This document shows, piece by piece, positions 23,661-32,632 of a DNA stretch of 64,000 nt. Each line of letters begins with the position of its first letter. The first letter of the stretch is position 1. The translations under genes were made by a program, and so were the position numbers. The stretch lies in NCBI GenBank assembly GCA_900771195.1, contig CAAGMZ010000026.1, positions 1 to 64,000 of the forward strand. Direction: 5' to 3'. Origin of the DNA: Lachnospiraceae bacterium. GTDB taxonomy: Bacteria; Bacillota; Clostridia; Lachnospirales; Lachnospiraceae. The notes below the pieces were generated by a model, which had not been told where the DNA came from, ran no database searches, and worked only from the letters and a program-made list of their open reading frames with translations.

Positions 23661-24602
23661 CTAATTATTCGGAAAATGTTTTTCTGTCCAGTTAAGAATG
23701 TCTGAATATACTTCGGAGTTCCCTTTTTCATTCAGTATTTCGTGTCGCATTCCGGGATAAAGCTTTATCCCGATATCTGTTATTCCGATTTTCACATATT
23801 GTTCGTAAACAGTCTGCGGGCCCTTTCCATAAGCTCCCACAGGGTCTTCATCACCCGAAAGGATGAGAATGGGGAGTTCTTTCGGTACAGTAACAAGGTT
23901 TTTATTCCTGCATACAAAATTTAAAATCTTAAAAAGCGTCCTGTATGCATTGACGGAGAATTTAAAGGTACATAACGAATCCTGGTCGTATTTGCGGACT
24001 ACTGCTCTGTCACTGCATATCCAGTCGCTTGGCGACTTTGCGTCCTTTATTTTTTTGTTGTAACCGCCGAAGGCGATTTTGTCTATAAGGGGGCTTATGT
24101 GGCGGTCCCCGAAAAATACTTTTTCCACATTGGTAAGAAAAATTGCAAGGCCGGTAACAATGGCAGGCATTACACCGGTGCCGGCGATTATTGCGCCGTC
24201 TATTCCATTGCCGTACATGGTCAGGTACTTTCTGAGTATGAATGAGCCCATGCTGTGTCCAAGAATAAAATATGGAATGCCGGGATATTTTTCCTGAGTC
24301 ATTTTCTTCAGACGGTGGACATCCCGGACGATAACTGTCTCCGGATGGTCCTTGGTAAAATACCCCAAATCCTTCTCGGTCGCAGCCGTATGCCCGTGCC
24401 CTAAATGGTCCTCACCTACTACAAGAAAACCATTTGATGCAAGAAATTCTGCAAAAGCATCATATCTTTCAATATACTCCTGCATGCCATGGACAATCTG
24501 GAAAACCGCACGGATATTGCCATTGTCCGGCTTCCATGAGCAGGCATGGCATGTATTTATGCCGTCTCTTGACGGAAAAGTCATTTCTTTCTTAACAGCC
24601 AT
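23661..24602 (-). CDS. alpha/beta hydrolase, monoacylglycerol-lipase-like
   Basis: A 313-residue soluble hydrolase of the Hydrolase_4 (serine aminopeptidase S33) type. FQIVHGMQEYIERYDAFAEF provides the oxyanion region, VVGEDHLGHGHTA follows, and YFILGHSMGSFILRKYL carries the nucleophile elbow (GHSMGS, Ser). The Asp is probably in LSGDEDPVGAYG, and the His in YPGMRHEILNE. This order is typical of lysophospholipase/monoacylglycerol lipases. The start ATG 24602 follows CCGGAGG at normal spacing. The IS element has inserted 114 bases upstream of it. Natural substrate unknown. Confidence 0.87.
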   Translation of the reverse strand: MAVKKEMTFPSRDGINTCHACSWKPDNGNIRAVFQIVHGMQEYIERYDAFAEFLASNGFLVVGEDHLGHGHTAATEKDLGYFTKDHPETVIVRDVHRLKKMTQEKYPGIPYFILGHSMGSFILRKYLTMYGNGIDGAIIAGTGVMPAIVTGLAIFLTNVEKVFFGDRHISPLIDKIAFGGYNKKIKDAKSPSDWICSDRAVVRKYDQDSLCTFKFSVNAYRTLFKILNFVCRNKNLVTVPKELPILILSGDEDPVGAYGKGPQTVYEQYVKIGITDIGIKLYPGMRHEILNEKGNSEVYSDILNWTEKHFPNN

Positions 24603-24716
24603 AGTGTATACCTCCGGTTACATAGTGAGTGGCAAAAGGTACTTTTGACACTCGTATAATAAAATATTTTGACATAATCAATACTTTTTGTAAAGATTAG
24701 GATTTTATTTTAATAA

Positions 24717-26302
24717 CTCAAACTTCCCACACCAATAAGGTGTGTTGAACCTTGAAAATTCAATATTTCAGCCAATAAAAAAGGCATAAATGCGTTCCAA
24801 ATGGTATAATGGAATTGACTAGAAACCAACAAACCAAAGGAGATTTATGCCATGTCTATTGTACCACAGAATCATACCGAAGAGGAAGCATTACTTGATT
24901 GTATTCAGAAGTTTTTTGCTAAGCACCATGTAGGAAAACTTCTAAAGAGATGTAACGGTACGAAAGAGAAAGGAATCTCTTCCGTTTCTCTGCTTAGATA
25001 TAAGCTTGGCAACATATTTGTTGGCCGAAGCATGTATATGCAGCAGCGTACCGGTTCCTTCAAAGAGGGCTTTTCTAAGAACACATTTTATCGTTTCCTG
25101 AATTCTGCAAAAACGAACTGGCTGCGTTTTACTTCACTTCTTGCTGCCGATATCGTAAACAATGAAATCAGGAATCTTACTGACGATGATAGAAGGAACG
25201 TCTTTATCATTGATGACAGCCTTTTCAATCGTACCAGCTGCAAGAAAACGGAGCTGGGCTCCAGAGTTTTTGACCATACCGATATGAACTACAAGAAGGG
25301 GTTTCGTATGCTCACCCTTAGCTGGTGTGATGGAAATACACTGATTCCTGTAAACAGCTGTCTTCTTGCTTCTTCCCAGGATTCTAACATTATTGGTCCA
25401 GTAAAGGACTTTGATAAAAGGACTCTTGCCGGAAAGCGTCGCAGGTTAGCACAGACCAAGGTTCCTGAGGTAATGCTTACCCTTTTTGGGGCTGCTGCAT
25501 CAGCCGGATTGACTGCAGATTACGTTCTTTTTGATTCCTGGTTTGCCAACCCGGCACAGATTACTGCAATCAAAAGCAAAGGCATGGACGCGATTGCCAT
25601 GATAAAGAAAAGCAGTCGCATCAAATACCTCTATAACGGTGAACAGCTTAATATCAAAGAAATCTACTCCAGAAGCAGGAAACGACGCGGCAGATCAAAA
25701 TATCTGCTTTCTGTTGATGTCATGGTCGGAAAAGAGAATCCAATTCCCGCCAGAATCGTATGTGTAAGAAACAAGGCCAATTGTAAAGACTGGCTTGCAT
25801 TTCTATGCACGGATACCACTCTGTCTGAAGAAGAAATCATCCGTATTTAGGGAAACGTTGGCAGATCGAGGTCTTCTTCAAAACCTGTAAATCTATGCTG
25901 AACCTGCTTGGTGAATGCCATAGTTTATCATATGATGCACTGACTGCTCATGTAGCAATCGTGTTTACCAGATATATGCTGATTGCAACTGAACAACGCC
26001 AGAATGAAGACCAGAGAACTCTGGGTGAACTGTTCTTTTTCCTTGTGGATGAGATGGCAGATATCACTTTCTGCCGTTCCTTAAGCATTCTTATGGATGC
26101 CTTAATGGCAAGTCTCCATGAAATTTTGAAACTTACAGACGAACAGTTAAGTGCCCTTTACAGCTGATTTTGTATCCAGACTGCCTGAGTATATGCGAAA
26201 AGCACTTTATCCCCAGATAATTGTGGCATAAATCGCTATTTTGTTAGCTGAAATATTGAATTTTCAAGGTGCGAACCCCATTTGGGGTATGGGAAGTTTT
26301 AG
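24717..26302 (+). mobile_element. IS4-type insertion sequence, 1586 bp
   Basis: The ends are 56-base imperfect inverted repeats (24717-24772 and 26247-26302): both start CT(C/A)AAACTTCCCA and share 23 identical bases ending in CAATATTTCAGC. A 7-base direct repeat TTAATAA flanks it exactly (24710-24716 and 26303-26309), a target-site duplication that marks recent insertion. The single transposase gene is frameshifted. Each terminus also carries a small hairpin at the same place but of different sequence. It sits between the hydrolase promoter and the aconitase gene. Confidence 0.93.
24852..26167 (+). pseudogene. IS4-family DDE transposase, frameshifted
   Basis: The first frame (24852-25850, 332 residues) contains the DDE-fold first Asp in NVFIIDDSLFNR, the second in YVLFDSWFANP, and stops at TAG just after EEEIIRI. 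The rest of the protein continues in another frame, where GKRWQIEVFFKTCKS (about 25853 onward) has the YxxRW-x2-E-x3-K/F signature with the catalytic Glu, and runs to a stop at 26165-26167. One missing base after TTTA, where a Tyr codon is expected, explains the break. The catalytic Glu is therefore lost from the first product. No canonical slippery heptamer is visible, so decay is more likely than programmed frameshifting. Confidence 0.88.
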
Positions 26303-26361
26303 TTAATAAGCTACAATATCTGACGGAAGCCGGATATTCTGCGGGGGTATGGGACAAAACG

Positions 26362-26393
26362 GGAAGCTTTGCAAAATGTAAAGCTTCCTTTTT
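26362..26393 (+). terminator. intrinsic terminator before the aconitase promoter
   Basis: GGAAGCTTT (26362-26370) pairs with AAAGCTTCC (26380-26388), then TTTTT. It faces rightward but no intact rightward gene other than the IS transposase precedes it. Once the IS is removed, a short transcription unit (a TTGACA at 24669-24674, then roughly 100 bases) would end here. Confidence 0.8.
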
Positions 26394-26399
26394 GTATGC

Positions 26400-26428
26400 T
26401 TGATTTTTATTAGCTAATAATGTAGAAT
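26400..26428 (+). promoter_or_regulatory. aconitase promoter with palindromic spacer
   Basis: TTGATT (26400-26405) and TAGAAT (26423-26428), 17-base spacer. The spacer contains a perfect 14-base palindrome TTATTAGCTAATAA (26407-26420), a candidate regulator site. It lies directly after the terminator at 26362-26393, so transcription of aconitase is independent of the IS. Confidence 0.55.
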
Positions 26429-26461
26429 GAAAAACAAATTTACAGGAATAAAAGGAGGATC

Positions 26462-28750
26462 ATGGAAATGGTTAAATTAAGCGATACCGGTGCTTATTTA
26501 CTTAACGGAACCGAGCTTATCATGGATGACGGAAACGCTGAAGCAGCCGTTAAGGCTAAGACAGGCAGTGCTCCCGACAAGAGCGAGGCTGCGAAGAATA
26601 CAATAGCCTATGGTATTCTTACTTCTCACAATACTTCCGGCGATGACAGGAAGTTAAAGATTAAGTTTGATAAGCTTACTTCACACGACATTACTTTTGT
26701 AGGTATCATTCAGACAGCAAGAGCGAGCGGACTTGAAAAATTTCCCATTCCGTATGTACTCACCAACTGCCACAACAGTCTTTGCGCGGTAGGCGGAACC
26801 ATCAATGAAGATGACCACATGTTCGGACTTACATGTGCCAAAAAGTACGGCGGAATCTATGTTCCTCCTCATCAGGCAGTAATCCATCAGTTTGCAAGGG
26901 AAATGCTTGCCGAGAGCGGCAAGATGATTCTTGGCTCTGACAGCCATACACGTTATGGCGCACTGGGAACAATGGCAGTGGGCGAAGGCGGACCGGAGCT
27001 TGTAAAGCAGCTTCTCAATAAGACTTATGATATTGATATGCCGGGCGTTGTGGCAATTTACCTTACAGGCGAGCCCATGAAGGGCGTAGGCCCTCAGGAC
27101 GTGGCACTTGCCATTATCGGTGCTGTTTTTGAAAAAGGATATGTGAAGAATAAGGTCATGGAATTTGTCGGACCGGGAGTTTCAAAGCTTTCCGCTGATT
27201 TCAGAATCGGTGTTGATGTAATGACAACCGAGACCACGTGTCTTTCATCAATCTGGAGAACAGATGATGTAATAAAGGAATTTTACGATATTCACGGAAG
27301 AAGCAGTGCTTATGCAGAGCTTAATCCGGGAAAGGTTGCTTACTATGACGGTGTCGTAGAAGTAGATCTTAGTACCATAAAGCCTATGATTGCAATGCCT
27401 TTCCATCCCAGCAATACCTATACCATTGAGGAACTCAATGCCAACCTTCTTGACATTCTTCATGACTGTGAGAAGAAGGCACTTGTAAGCCTTGACGGAC
27501 AGGTGGATTACAAGCTTACCGATAAGGTTAAGAATGGCAAATTCATCGTGGATCAGGGAATCATCGCAGGCTGCGCAGGCGGAGGCTTTGAAAATATCTG
27601 TGCTGCCGCCGATATTCTCCGCGGCCGCTCAATCGGTTCCGATGAGTTTACACTCAGCGTATATCCTGCAAGTACCCCTATTTATATGGAACTTGCAAAG
27701 AACGGACGACTTGCCGATCTCCTTGGCACAGGTGCAATTGTAAAGACTGCATTCTGCGGACCTTGTTTTGGCGCAGGAGATACGCCTGCCAACAACGCAT
27801 TTTCAATCAGACATTCAACACGTAACTTCCCTAACCGTGAAGGTTCCAAACTTCAGAAGGGACAGATTGCATCAGTTGCACTTATGGACGCACGTTCGAT
27901 TGCTGCAACAGCAGCCAACAAGGGTATCCTCACGGCAGCTACGGATGTTGATGTTGAATATACAGGACCTAAGTATCATTTTGACAGCACAATTTATGCC
28001 AACAGGGTATTTGACAGCAAGGGCGTTGCAGATCCGGACCAGGAGATTCATTTTGGACCCAATATCAAGGACTGGCCGTCAATGGCAGCACTTCCGGAGA
28101 ACCTTATTTTGAAATGTGTATCGGAGATTCATGATCCCGTTACAACTACTGATGAGCTTATTCCTTCAGGCGAGACCTCATCCTTCCGTTCCAACCCTCT
28201 TGGACTTGCAGAGTTCGCTCTTTCAAGAAAAGACCCTCTTTATGTGGGACGCGCCAAAGAGGTCCAGAAGGCAGAAAAAGCCCGTGAGGAAGGAAAGTGC
28301 ATGGGTGAGGCATTCCCTGAAATTCGTGATATTATGCACAAAATCAAGGAGACATTTGATGTGTCCAGGGAAAATACAGGCGTCGGCAGCACTATTTTTG
28401 CCGTAAAGCCCGGTGACGGTTCTGCCCGCGAGCAGGCGGCTTCATGTCAGAAGGTTCTCGGCGGATGGGCCAATATAGCCAATGACTATGCTACCAAGCG
28501 CTATCGCTCCAACCTTATCAATTGGGGCATGATTCCTTTTATTATAGACGAGGGAGAACTTCCTTTCAGCAATCTGGACTATATTTTTGTTCCCGGAATT
28601 GCAGACGCCATAAGGGAGAAAAAGAGTTCAGTAAAGGCATATGTAGTCAATAAGGATATGAAGGAGTTTGAGCTTAAGATAGGAGCATTGACTGATGATG
28701 AGAGAAAGATAATCCTTGCGGGATGTCTTATCAATTTTTACAGGGAATAG
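26462..28750 (+). CDS. aconitate hydratase
   Basis: A 762-residue enzyme converting citrate to isocitrate through a 4Fe-4S cluster. Cluster cysteines appear in FVDQG-IIAGCAGGGFEN-like and TAFCGPCFGAGDT segments, and earlier in TNCHNSLCAVGG. LGSDSHTRYGALGTMAVGEGG is the conserved active-site segment, and the C-terminal swivelling domain has RYRSNLINWGMIPF. The layout fits the mitochondrial-type/clostridial aconitases. ATG 26462 leaves only three bases after GGAGG; ATG 26468 (start MVKLSD) has better spacing and may be used. With citrate synthase it feeds 2-oxoglutarate formation. It begins a probable operon through 31932. Confidence 0.95.
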   Translation: MEMVKLSDTGAYLLNGTELIMDDGNAEAAVKAKTGSAPDKSEAAKNTIAYGILTSHNTSGDDRKLKIKFDKLTSHDITFVGIIQTARASGLEKFPIPYVLTNCHNSLCAVGGTINEDDHMFGLTCAKKYGGIYVPPHQAVIHQFAREMLAESGKMILGSDSHTRYGALGTMAVGEGGPELVKQLLNKTYDIDMPGVVAIYLTGEPMKGVGPQDVALAIIGAVFEKGYVKNKVMEFVGPGVSKLSADFRIGVDVMTTETTCLSSIWRTDDVIKEFYDIHGRSSAYAELNPGKVAYYDGVVEVDLSTIKPMIAMPFHPSNTYTIEELNANLLDILHDCEKKALVSLDGQVDYKLTDKVKNGKFIVDQGIIAGCAGGGFENICAAADILRGRSIGSDEFTLSVYPASTPIYMELAKNGRLADLLGTGAIVKTAFCGPCFGAGDTPANNAFSIRHSTRNFPNREGSKLQKGQIASVALMDARSIAATAANKGILTAATDVDVEYTGPKYHFDSTIYANRVFDSKGVADPDQEIHFGPNIKDWPSMAALPENLILKCVSEIHDPVTTTDELIPSGETSSFRSNPLGLAEFALSRKDPLYVGRAKEVQKAEKAREEGKCMGEAFPEIRDIMHKIKETFDVSRENTGVGSTIFAVKPGDGSAREQAASCQKVLGGWANIANDYATKRYRSNLINWGMIPFIIDEGELPFSNLDYIFVPGIADAIREKKSSVKAYVVNKDMKEFELKIGALTDDERKIILAGCLINFYRE

Positions 28751-28768
28751 AAGTGAGAGGGGTGGAGT

Positions 28769-29725
28769 ATGCTTCCGGTATTGTACATTGTAATTCCCTG
28801 TTATAACGAAGAGAAGGTTCTTCCGATAACAGGCGGGATGTTTCTTGATAAACTGAATACTCTTATAAGCGATGGAAAAATATCAGGTGACAGCCGTATT
28901 ATGTTTGTCAATGACGGAAGCAGGGATTCCACCTGGGATATCATATGTGGCCTTGCCAAAAAAGATGTTCACTATATCGGAATTGCACAAAGCCGTAACC
29001 GCGGACACCAGAATGCGCTCTGGGCAGGACTTATGGAGTCAAAAGATAAATGCGACATCACAATAACCATAGACTGTGACGGACAGGATGACATCAATGC
29101 AATGGATGATATGATTGCGGAATATGCGGATGGGGCAGAGATAGTTTATGGTGTCAGGAAAAACAGAAAAAGTGATACTTTTTTTAAAAGAACGACCGCA
29201 CAGGGATTTTATAAGTTCCTGAAGCTCATGGGAGTTGAGGTTGTCTACAACCATGCCGACTACAGGCTTATCAGCAGCAGGGCACTTGAAGAACTTTCCA
29301 AATTCAGAGAAGTCAATCTTTATCTTCGCGGAATGGTGCCTCTTGTGGGATTTAAGAGCACATCGGTGTATTATGACAGGAATGAGAGAATTGCCGGTGA
29401 CAGCCATTATCCTTTTGGAAAAATGATGAGCCTTGCTTTTAACGGTATAACAAGCCTTTCGGTTAAACCCATAAGGATTATCGCATCTCTTGGACTGATA
29501 ATTGCACTTATAAGCTTCATCGGAATTATATGGGCAATTGTGGACGCTGCCACCGGACATACCGTTGCGGGCTGGGCATCAACCACATGCATAATCTGTT
29601 TTTTAAGCGGGATACAGCTGCTGAGTCTTGGAATTATAGGCGAATATATAGGAAAAATATATCTTGAGGTCAAACAGAGACCGAGATATATAATAAGTGA
29701 CAGAACTGAGGAGCATACGAAGTGA
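28769..29725 (+). CDS. GtrB/DPM1-like polyprenyl-phosphate glycosyltransferase
   Basis: A 318-residue protein with a GT2 catalytic domain (YIVIPCYNEEKVLP; MFVNDGSRDSTW; QSRNRGHQNALWAGL; ITIDCDGQDD as the metal site) and two C-terminal transmembrane helices (about residues 230-300), ending in the usual GEYIGKIYLEVKQRPRYII. Such enzymes load a sugar onto undecaprenyl phosphate for extracytoplasmic transfer. The next gene makes GDP-mannose, so mannose could be the sugar; this is contextual. It overlaps the next gene by four bases (GTGA). Confidence 0.9.
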   Translation: MLPVLYIVIPCYNEEKVLPITGGMFLDKLNTLISDGKISGDSRIMFVNDGSRDSTWDIICGLAKKDVHYIGIAQSRNRGHQNALWAGLMESKDKCDITITIDCDGQDDINAMDDMIAEYADGAEIVYGVRKNRKSDTFFKRTTAQGFYKFLKLMGVEVVYNHADYRLISSRALEELSKFREVNLYLRGMVPLVGFKSTSVYYDRNERIAGDSHYPFGKMMSLAFNGITSLSVKPIRIIASLGLIIALISFIGIIWAIVDAATGHTVAGWASTTCIICFLSGIQLLSLGIIGEYIGKIYLEVKQRPRYIISDRTEEHTK

Positions 29726-31035
29726 ACATAATTCTTTTGTCAGGAGGAAGCGGGCAGCGGCTGTGGCCACTATCTAATACGATACGTTCAAAGCAGTTCA
29801 TAAAACTGTTTCGTGGGGAAGACGGGCATTATGAATCTATGCTCCAGAGGGTATGCCGCCAGATTATGGCAGCCGATGCAGACGCACGAATTGTTATTGC
29901 TACGGGAAAGTCCCAGGTAAGTGAAATAAGAAACCAGGCGGGCAGCAGCGTTGACATCTGTGTCGAGCCGGAAAGACGCGATACAATGGCTGCAATTGCT
30001 CTGGCTGCATCATTTCTCAGTCAAAAGCTTGATTCATCCGACGAGCCTGTTATAGTATGTCCGGTCGACCCGTATGTGGATGATAATTATTTTGAAGCAT
30101 TGAAGGTTCTTGATGCGAAAATCTCAGAGAATGCTCCGGGACTTTTTCTGATGGGCGTGGAACCTACATATCCCAGTGCAAAGTATGGATATATAATACC
30201 GGAAAATGACAGCGATATAAGTGATGTGAAAGAGTTCTGTGAAAAACCTGACACTGTCAGGGCGGCGGATTACATAGCCCGTGGGGCACTCTGGAACTGT
30301 GGTGTTTTCGGATTCAGGATGAATTATATCCTTAAAAAGGCAGAAGAGATTCTTGGAAGCAGCAGATATGAAGAGCTTCTCGAAAAATACGGAAATTTAC
30401 CCAAAATCAGCTTTGATTATGCTGTTGCAGAAAAAGAAAAAAATATAAAAGTCGTAAAGTTTGTGGGACAGTGGAAAGATATTGGCACCTGGAATACGTT
30501 TGCCGAGTCTATGGCTGAACCTGTAATAGGTCAGGCGCTGCTTGATGAATGCTGTACCAATGTGAATGTGGTCAATGAGCTTGGAATCCCGGTGATATGT
30601 ATGGGGCTTCGGGACGCAGTAGTTGCAGTGAGCAATGACGGCATTCTTGTAACAGATAAGGAGCGCAGCGGATATCTGAAATCTTATGTGGAAAAATTGA
30701 GTGATTCCGTCAGGTATGCGGAAAAATCATGGGGAACCTTTACGGTTCTGGATGTCACGCCGGAAAGTATGACAGTTAAGGCAGTTGTAATGCCGGGAAA
30801 AGCAATGAGCTACCACAGCCATGAGGAGCGCATGGAGGTGTGGAATGTGATATCCGGCAAGGGTGAAGCGGTCATTGATGGTGTGAGAAAAGAGATTAAG
30901 GCAGGGGATTCGCTTTCGGTTCATGCAGGCGTAAAGCACTCGGTAAGGGCATTTACACAGCTTACCGTTATTGAAATCCAGCAGGGCAGAGAGATAAATG
31001 CCCATGATAAAACAAAATATGAATGGAACTGGTAG
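29722..31035 (+). CDS. mannose-1-phosphate guanylyltransferase with cupin tail
   Basis: A 437-residue protein starting at GTG 29722 within a GTGA overlap. The N-terminal nucleotidyltransferase domain has LLSGGSGQRLWPLS, KQFIKLF, EPERRDTMAAIALAA, VCPVDPYVDD, EFCEKPD and ALWNCGVFGFRM, matching ManC/XanB. The C-terminal 110 residues are a cupin (VVMPGKAMSYHSHEERMEVW, GEAVIDGV) like the type II phosphomannose isomerase half. It makes GDP-mannose from mannose-1-P and GTP. Whether the cupin retains isomerase activity is uncertain; the His-x-His and Glu metal ligands are present. It probably supplies the GtrB-like enzyme upstream. Confidence 0.9.
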   Translation: MNIILLSGGSGQRLWPLSNTIRSKQFIKLFRGEDGHYESMLQRVCRQIMAADADARIVIATGKSQVSEIRNQAGSSVDICVEPERRDTMAAIALAASFLSQKLDSSDEPVIVCPVDPYVDDNYFEALKVLDAKISENAPGLFLMGVEPTYPSAKYGYIIPENDSDISDVKEFCEKPDTVRAADYIARGALWNCGVFGFRMNYILKKAEEILGSSRYEELLEKYGNLPKISFDYAVAEKEKNIKVVKFVGQWKDIGTWNTFAESMAEPVIGQALLDECCTNVNVVNELGIPVICMGLRDAVVAVSNDGILVTDKERSGYLKSYVEKLSDSVRYAEKSWGTFTVLDVTPESMTVKAVVMPGKAMSYHSHEERMEVWNVISGKGEAVIDGVRKEIKAGDSLSVHAGVKHSVRAFTQLTVIEIQQGREINAHDKTKYEWNW

Positions 31036-31044
31036 GAGGTATTT

Positions 31045-31932
31045 ATGGAACAGTACAAAATCACTGACGGGACCGTAACGGTCACCGTAAATTCAAAGGG
31101 TGCAGAGGTTGCGTCTGCGGTAAGAGACGGGAAGGAATATATGTGGAACGCCGATCCCAAATTCTGGGGAAGAACGGCACCGGTTCTTTTTCCCGTTGTG
31201 GGAAGCTTTAAGAATAAAGAATACAGATATGACGGAAATACATACAAGATGGGGCAGCACGGTTTTGCAAGAGACATGGAATTTGAGCTTGTAAGCCACG
31301 ATGGAGACAGCCTTGTGATGTCGCTCAGGGATAATGAGGAAACCTTTAAGGTATATCCTTTTCATTTTGAACTGATTATAAGCTACAGTGTTTACGGCGG
31401 TATGCTCACAGTCGACTGGACGGTCATTAATGACGGAATTGACGATATGTATTTTTCCGTTGGCGGTCATCCGGCATTTATGTGCCCTGTCGGGGGCGGG
31501 AGCCTTGCAAAAGACTATTCGTTAAAGATTATGAAGGACGGAAAGCCTGTAGAAAAGCTTGTAAGCACACCTCTTACGGGAGAGGGAACAGCCTCTGCCG
31601 GGAAGCATAATGAATATGAGCTTAAAGAAGGCGTTCTTCCCATAAGCACGGAGCTTTTTGCCGATGATGCCCTTGTTATCGAGAATGCACAGGCTGACAG
31701 CGTATCACTTGTTGATGCGGAAGGATATGATTATCTTACAGTTGATTTCAAAACACCTCTTGTGGGGCTTTGGACGCCGGCGGGAAAGGATGCTCCTTTT
31801 GTATGCATTGAGCCATGGTATGGAAGGTGCGACAGGGAGGATTTTGACGGAGAGCTCAAGGACAGGGAGTGGGGTAACCGGCTGGAACCCGGGGAAAAAT
31901 TCAACGGCGGCTTTACCGTCAAATTCAGATGA
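31045..31932 (+). CDS. aldose 1-epimerase family protein
   Basis: A 295-residue beta-sandwich protein of the galactose-mutarotase/LacX group (COG2017). Signature parts are VNSKGAEVASAVRDGKEYMW, FWGRTAPVLFPVVG, HGFARDMEFE (catalytic His), SVGGHPAFMCPV (second His) and CIEPWYGRCDRE with a catalytic-type Glu. It probably interconverts sugar anomers or repairs sugar-phosphate intermediates. It follows manC by nine bases, so it is likely in the same operon. Confidence 0.88.
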   Translation: MEQYKITDGTVTVTVNSKGAEVASAVRDGKEYMWNADPKFWGRTAPVLFPVVGSFKNKEYRYDGNTYKMGQHGFARDMEFELVSHDGDSLVMSLRDNEETFKVYPFHFELIISYSVYGGMLTVDWTVINDGIDDMYFSVGGHPAFMCPVGGGSLAKDYSLKIMKDGKPVEKLVSTPLTGEGTASAGKHNEYELKEGVLPISTELFADDALVIENAQADSVSLVDAEGYDYLTVDFKTPLVGLWTPAGKDAPFVCIEPWYGRCDREDFDGELKDREWGNRLEPGEKFNGGFTVKFR

Positions 31933-31959
31933 ATAAATGAGATACGATGCCCATAGAAT
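31931..31959 (+). promoter_or_regulatory. sigma-E-like promoter of spmA
   Basis: GAATAAA (31931-31937), 14 bases, then CATAGAAT (31952-31959) match the mother-cell sigma-E pattern (ATA-rich -35, CATAnnnT -10). In Bacillus, spmA is sigma-E dependent. A similar pair precedes spmB. Confidence 0.5.
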
Positions 31960-31985
31960 TAAGCAATGATAAGTGAGGAGTGCTT

Positions 31986-32573
31986 ATGCTTAATTATCTG
32001 TGGGCATTTATGATTCTGGCGGGAGTAATATACGGAACAGTCACAGGCAATGTGGAATCGCTGAGCAATGGAATCATTGAAGGCGGAGGAGAGGCTGTTT
32101 CGCTTTGTATTACAATGCTGGGGATTGTGTCAATCTGGACCGGACTTATGAATATCGCGCAGAAGAGCGGCCTGATTGCGTCTTTTCAGAAAAAAATAGG
32201 TCCTGCAATACGCTGGCTTTTCCCGTCGGTTCCATCAGAACACCCGGCAGCGGAATACATAGCAATGAACCTTATTGCCAATATATGCGGACTTGGCTGG
32301 GCTGCAACTCCTGCGGGACTTAAGGCAATGGAGCAGCTCTCGGCGCTTCAGGATGACAAAGCCGGACATCATGTGACAGTGGCGTCAGATGCCATGTGTA
32401 CTTTTCTGGTGATAAATATTTCTTCGATACAGCTTATTCCGGTTAATATAATAGCGTACCGGGCACAGTATGGCAGCGTAAATCCGGCAGCCATAATAGT
32501 GCCGGGAATTATAGCAACGACAGTGAGTACTGCTTCAGGCATTATTTTTTGTAAATTATTAACAAAACATTAA
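31986..32573 (+). CDS. spmA: spore maturation protein A
   Basis: The start is ATG 31986, five bases after GAGGAG (a GTG at 31980 is inside the site). The 195-residue membrane protein has SpmA landmarks: WAFMILAGVIYG, GGGEAVSLCITMLGIVSIWTG, IANICGLGWAATPAGLKAM, SDAMCTFLVINISSIQLIP. With SpmB it acts in spore core dehydration and heat resistance by an unknown transport role. spmB is normally the next gene but here lies 6.6 kb away (39164). The last codons overlap the first of three TTAACW repeats belonging to the next promoter region. Confidence 0.93.
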   Translation: MLNYLWAFMILAGVIYGTVTGNVESLSNGIIEGGGEAVSLCITMLGIVSIWTGLMNIAQKSGLIASFQKKIGPAIRWLFPSVPSEHPAAEYIAMNLIANICGLGWAATPAGLKAMEQLSALQDDKAGHHVTVASDAMCTFLVINISSIQLIPVNIIAYRAQYGSVNPAAIIVPGIIATTVSTASGIIFCKLLTKH

Positions 32574-32591
32574 CTGAATGTTAACTGGAAT
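32559..32591 (+). promoter_or_regulatory. triple TTAACW repeat, 11-base period, before the GGDEF gene
   Basis: TTAACA (32559), TTAACT (32570) and TTAACT (32581) stand at exact 11-base intervals, the geometry of Firmicute Pho boxes and close to their TTAACA consensus. A TATAAT follows at 32609-32614. The first repeat and part of the second are in the last codons of spmA, so part of the pattern could be chance. Confidence 0.4.
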
Positions 32592-32632
32592 TTCCATATG
32601 GATTATAGTATAATTACCCGTGGAGGATACAT

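Noticed and set aside
25840..25860. Programmed -1 frameshift in the IS transposase
   Set aside because: No X-XXY-YYZ slippery site or obvious stimulatory structure; a simple one-base deletion explains the lost Tyr codon.
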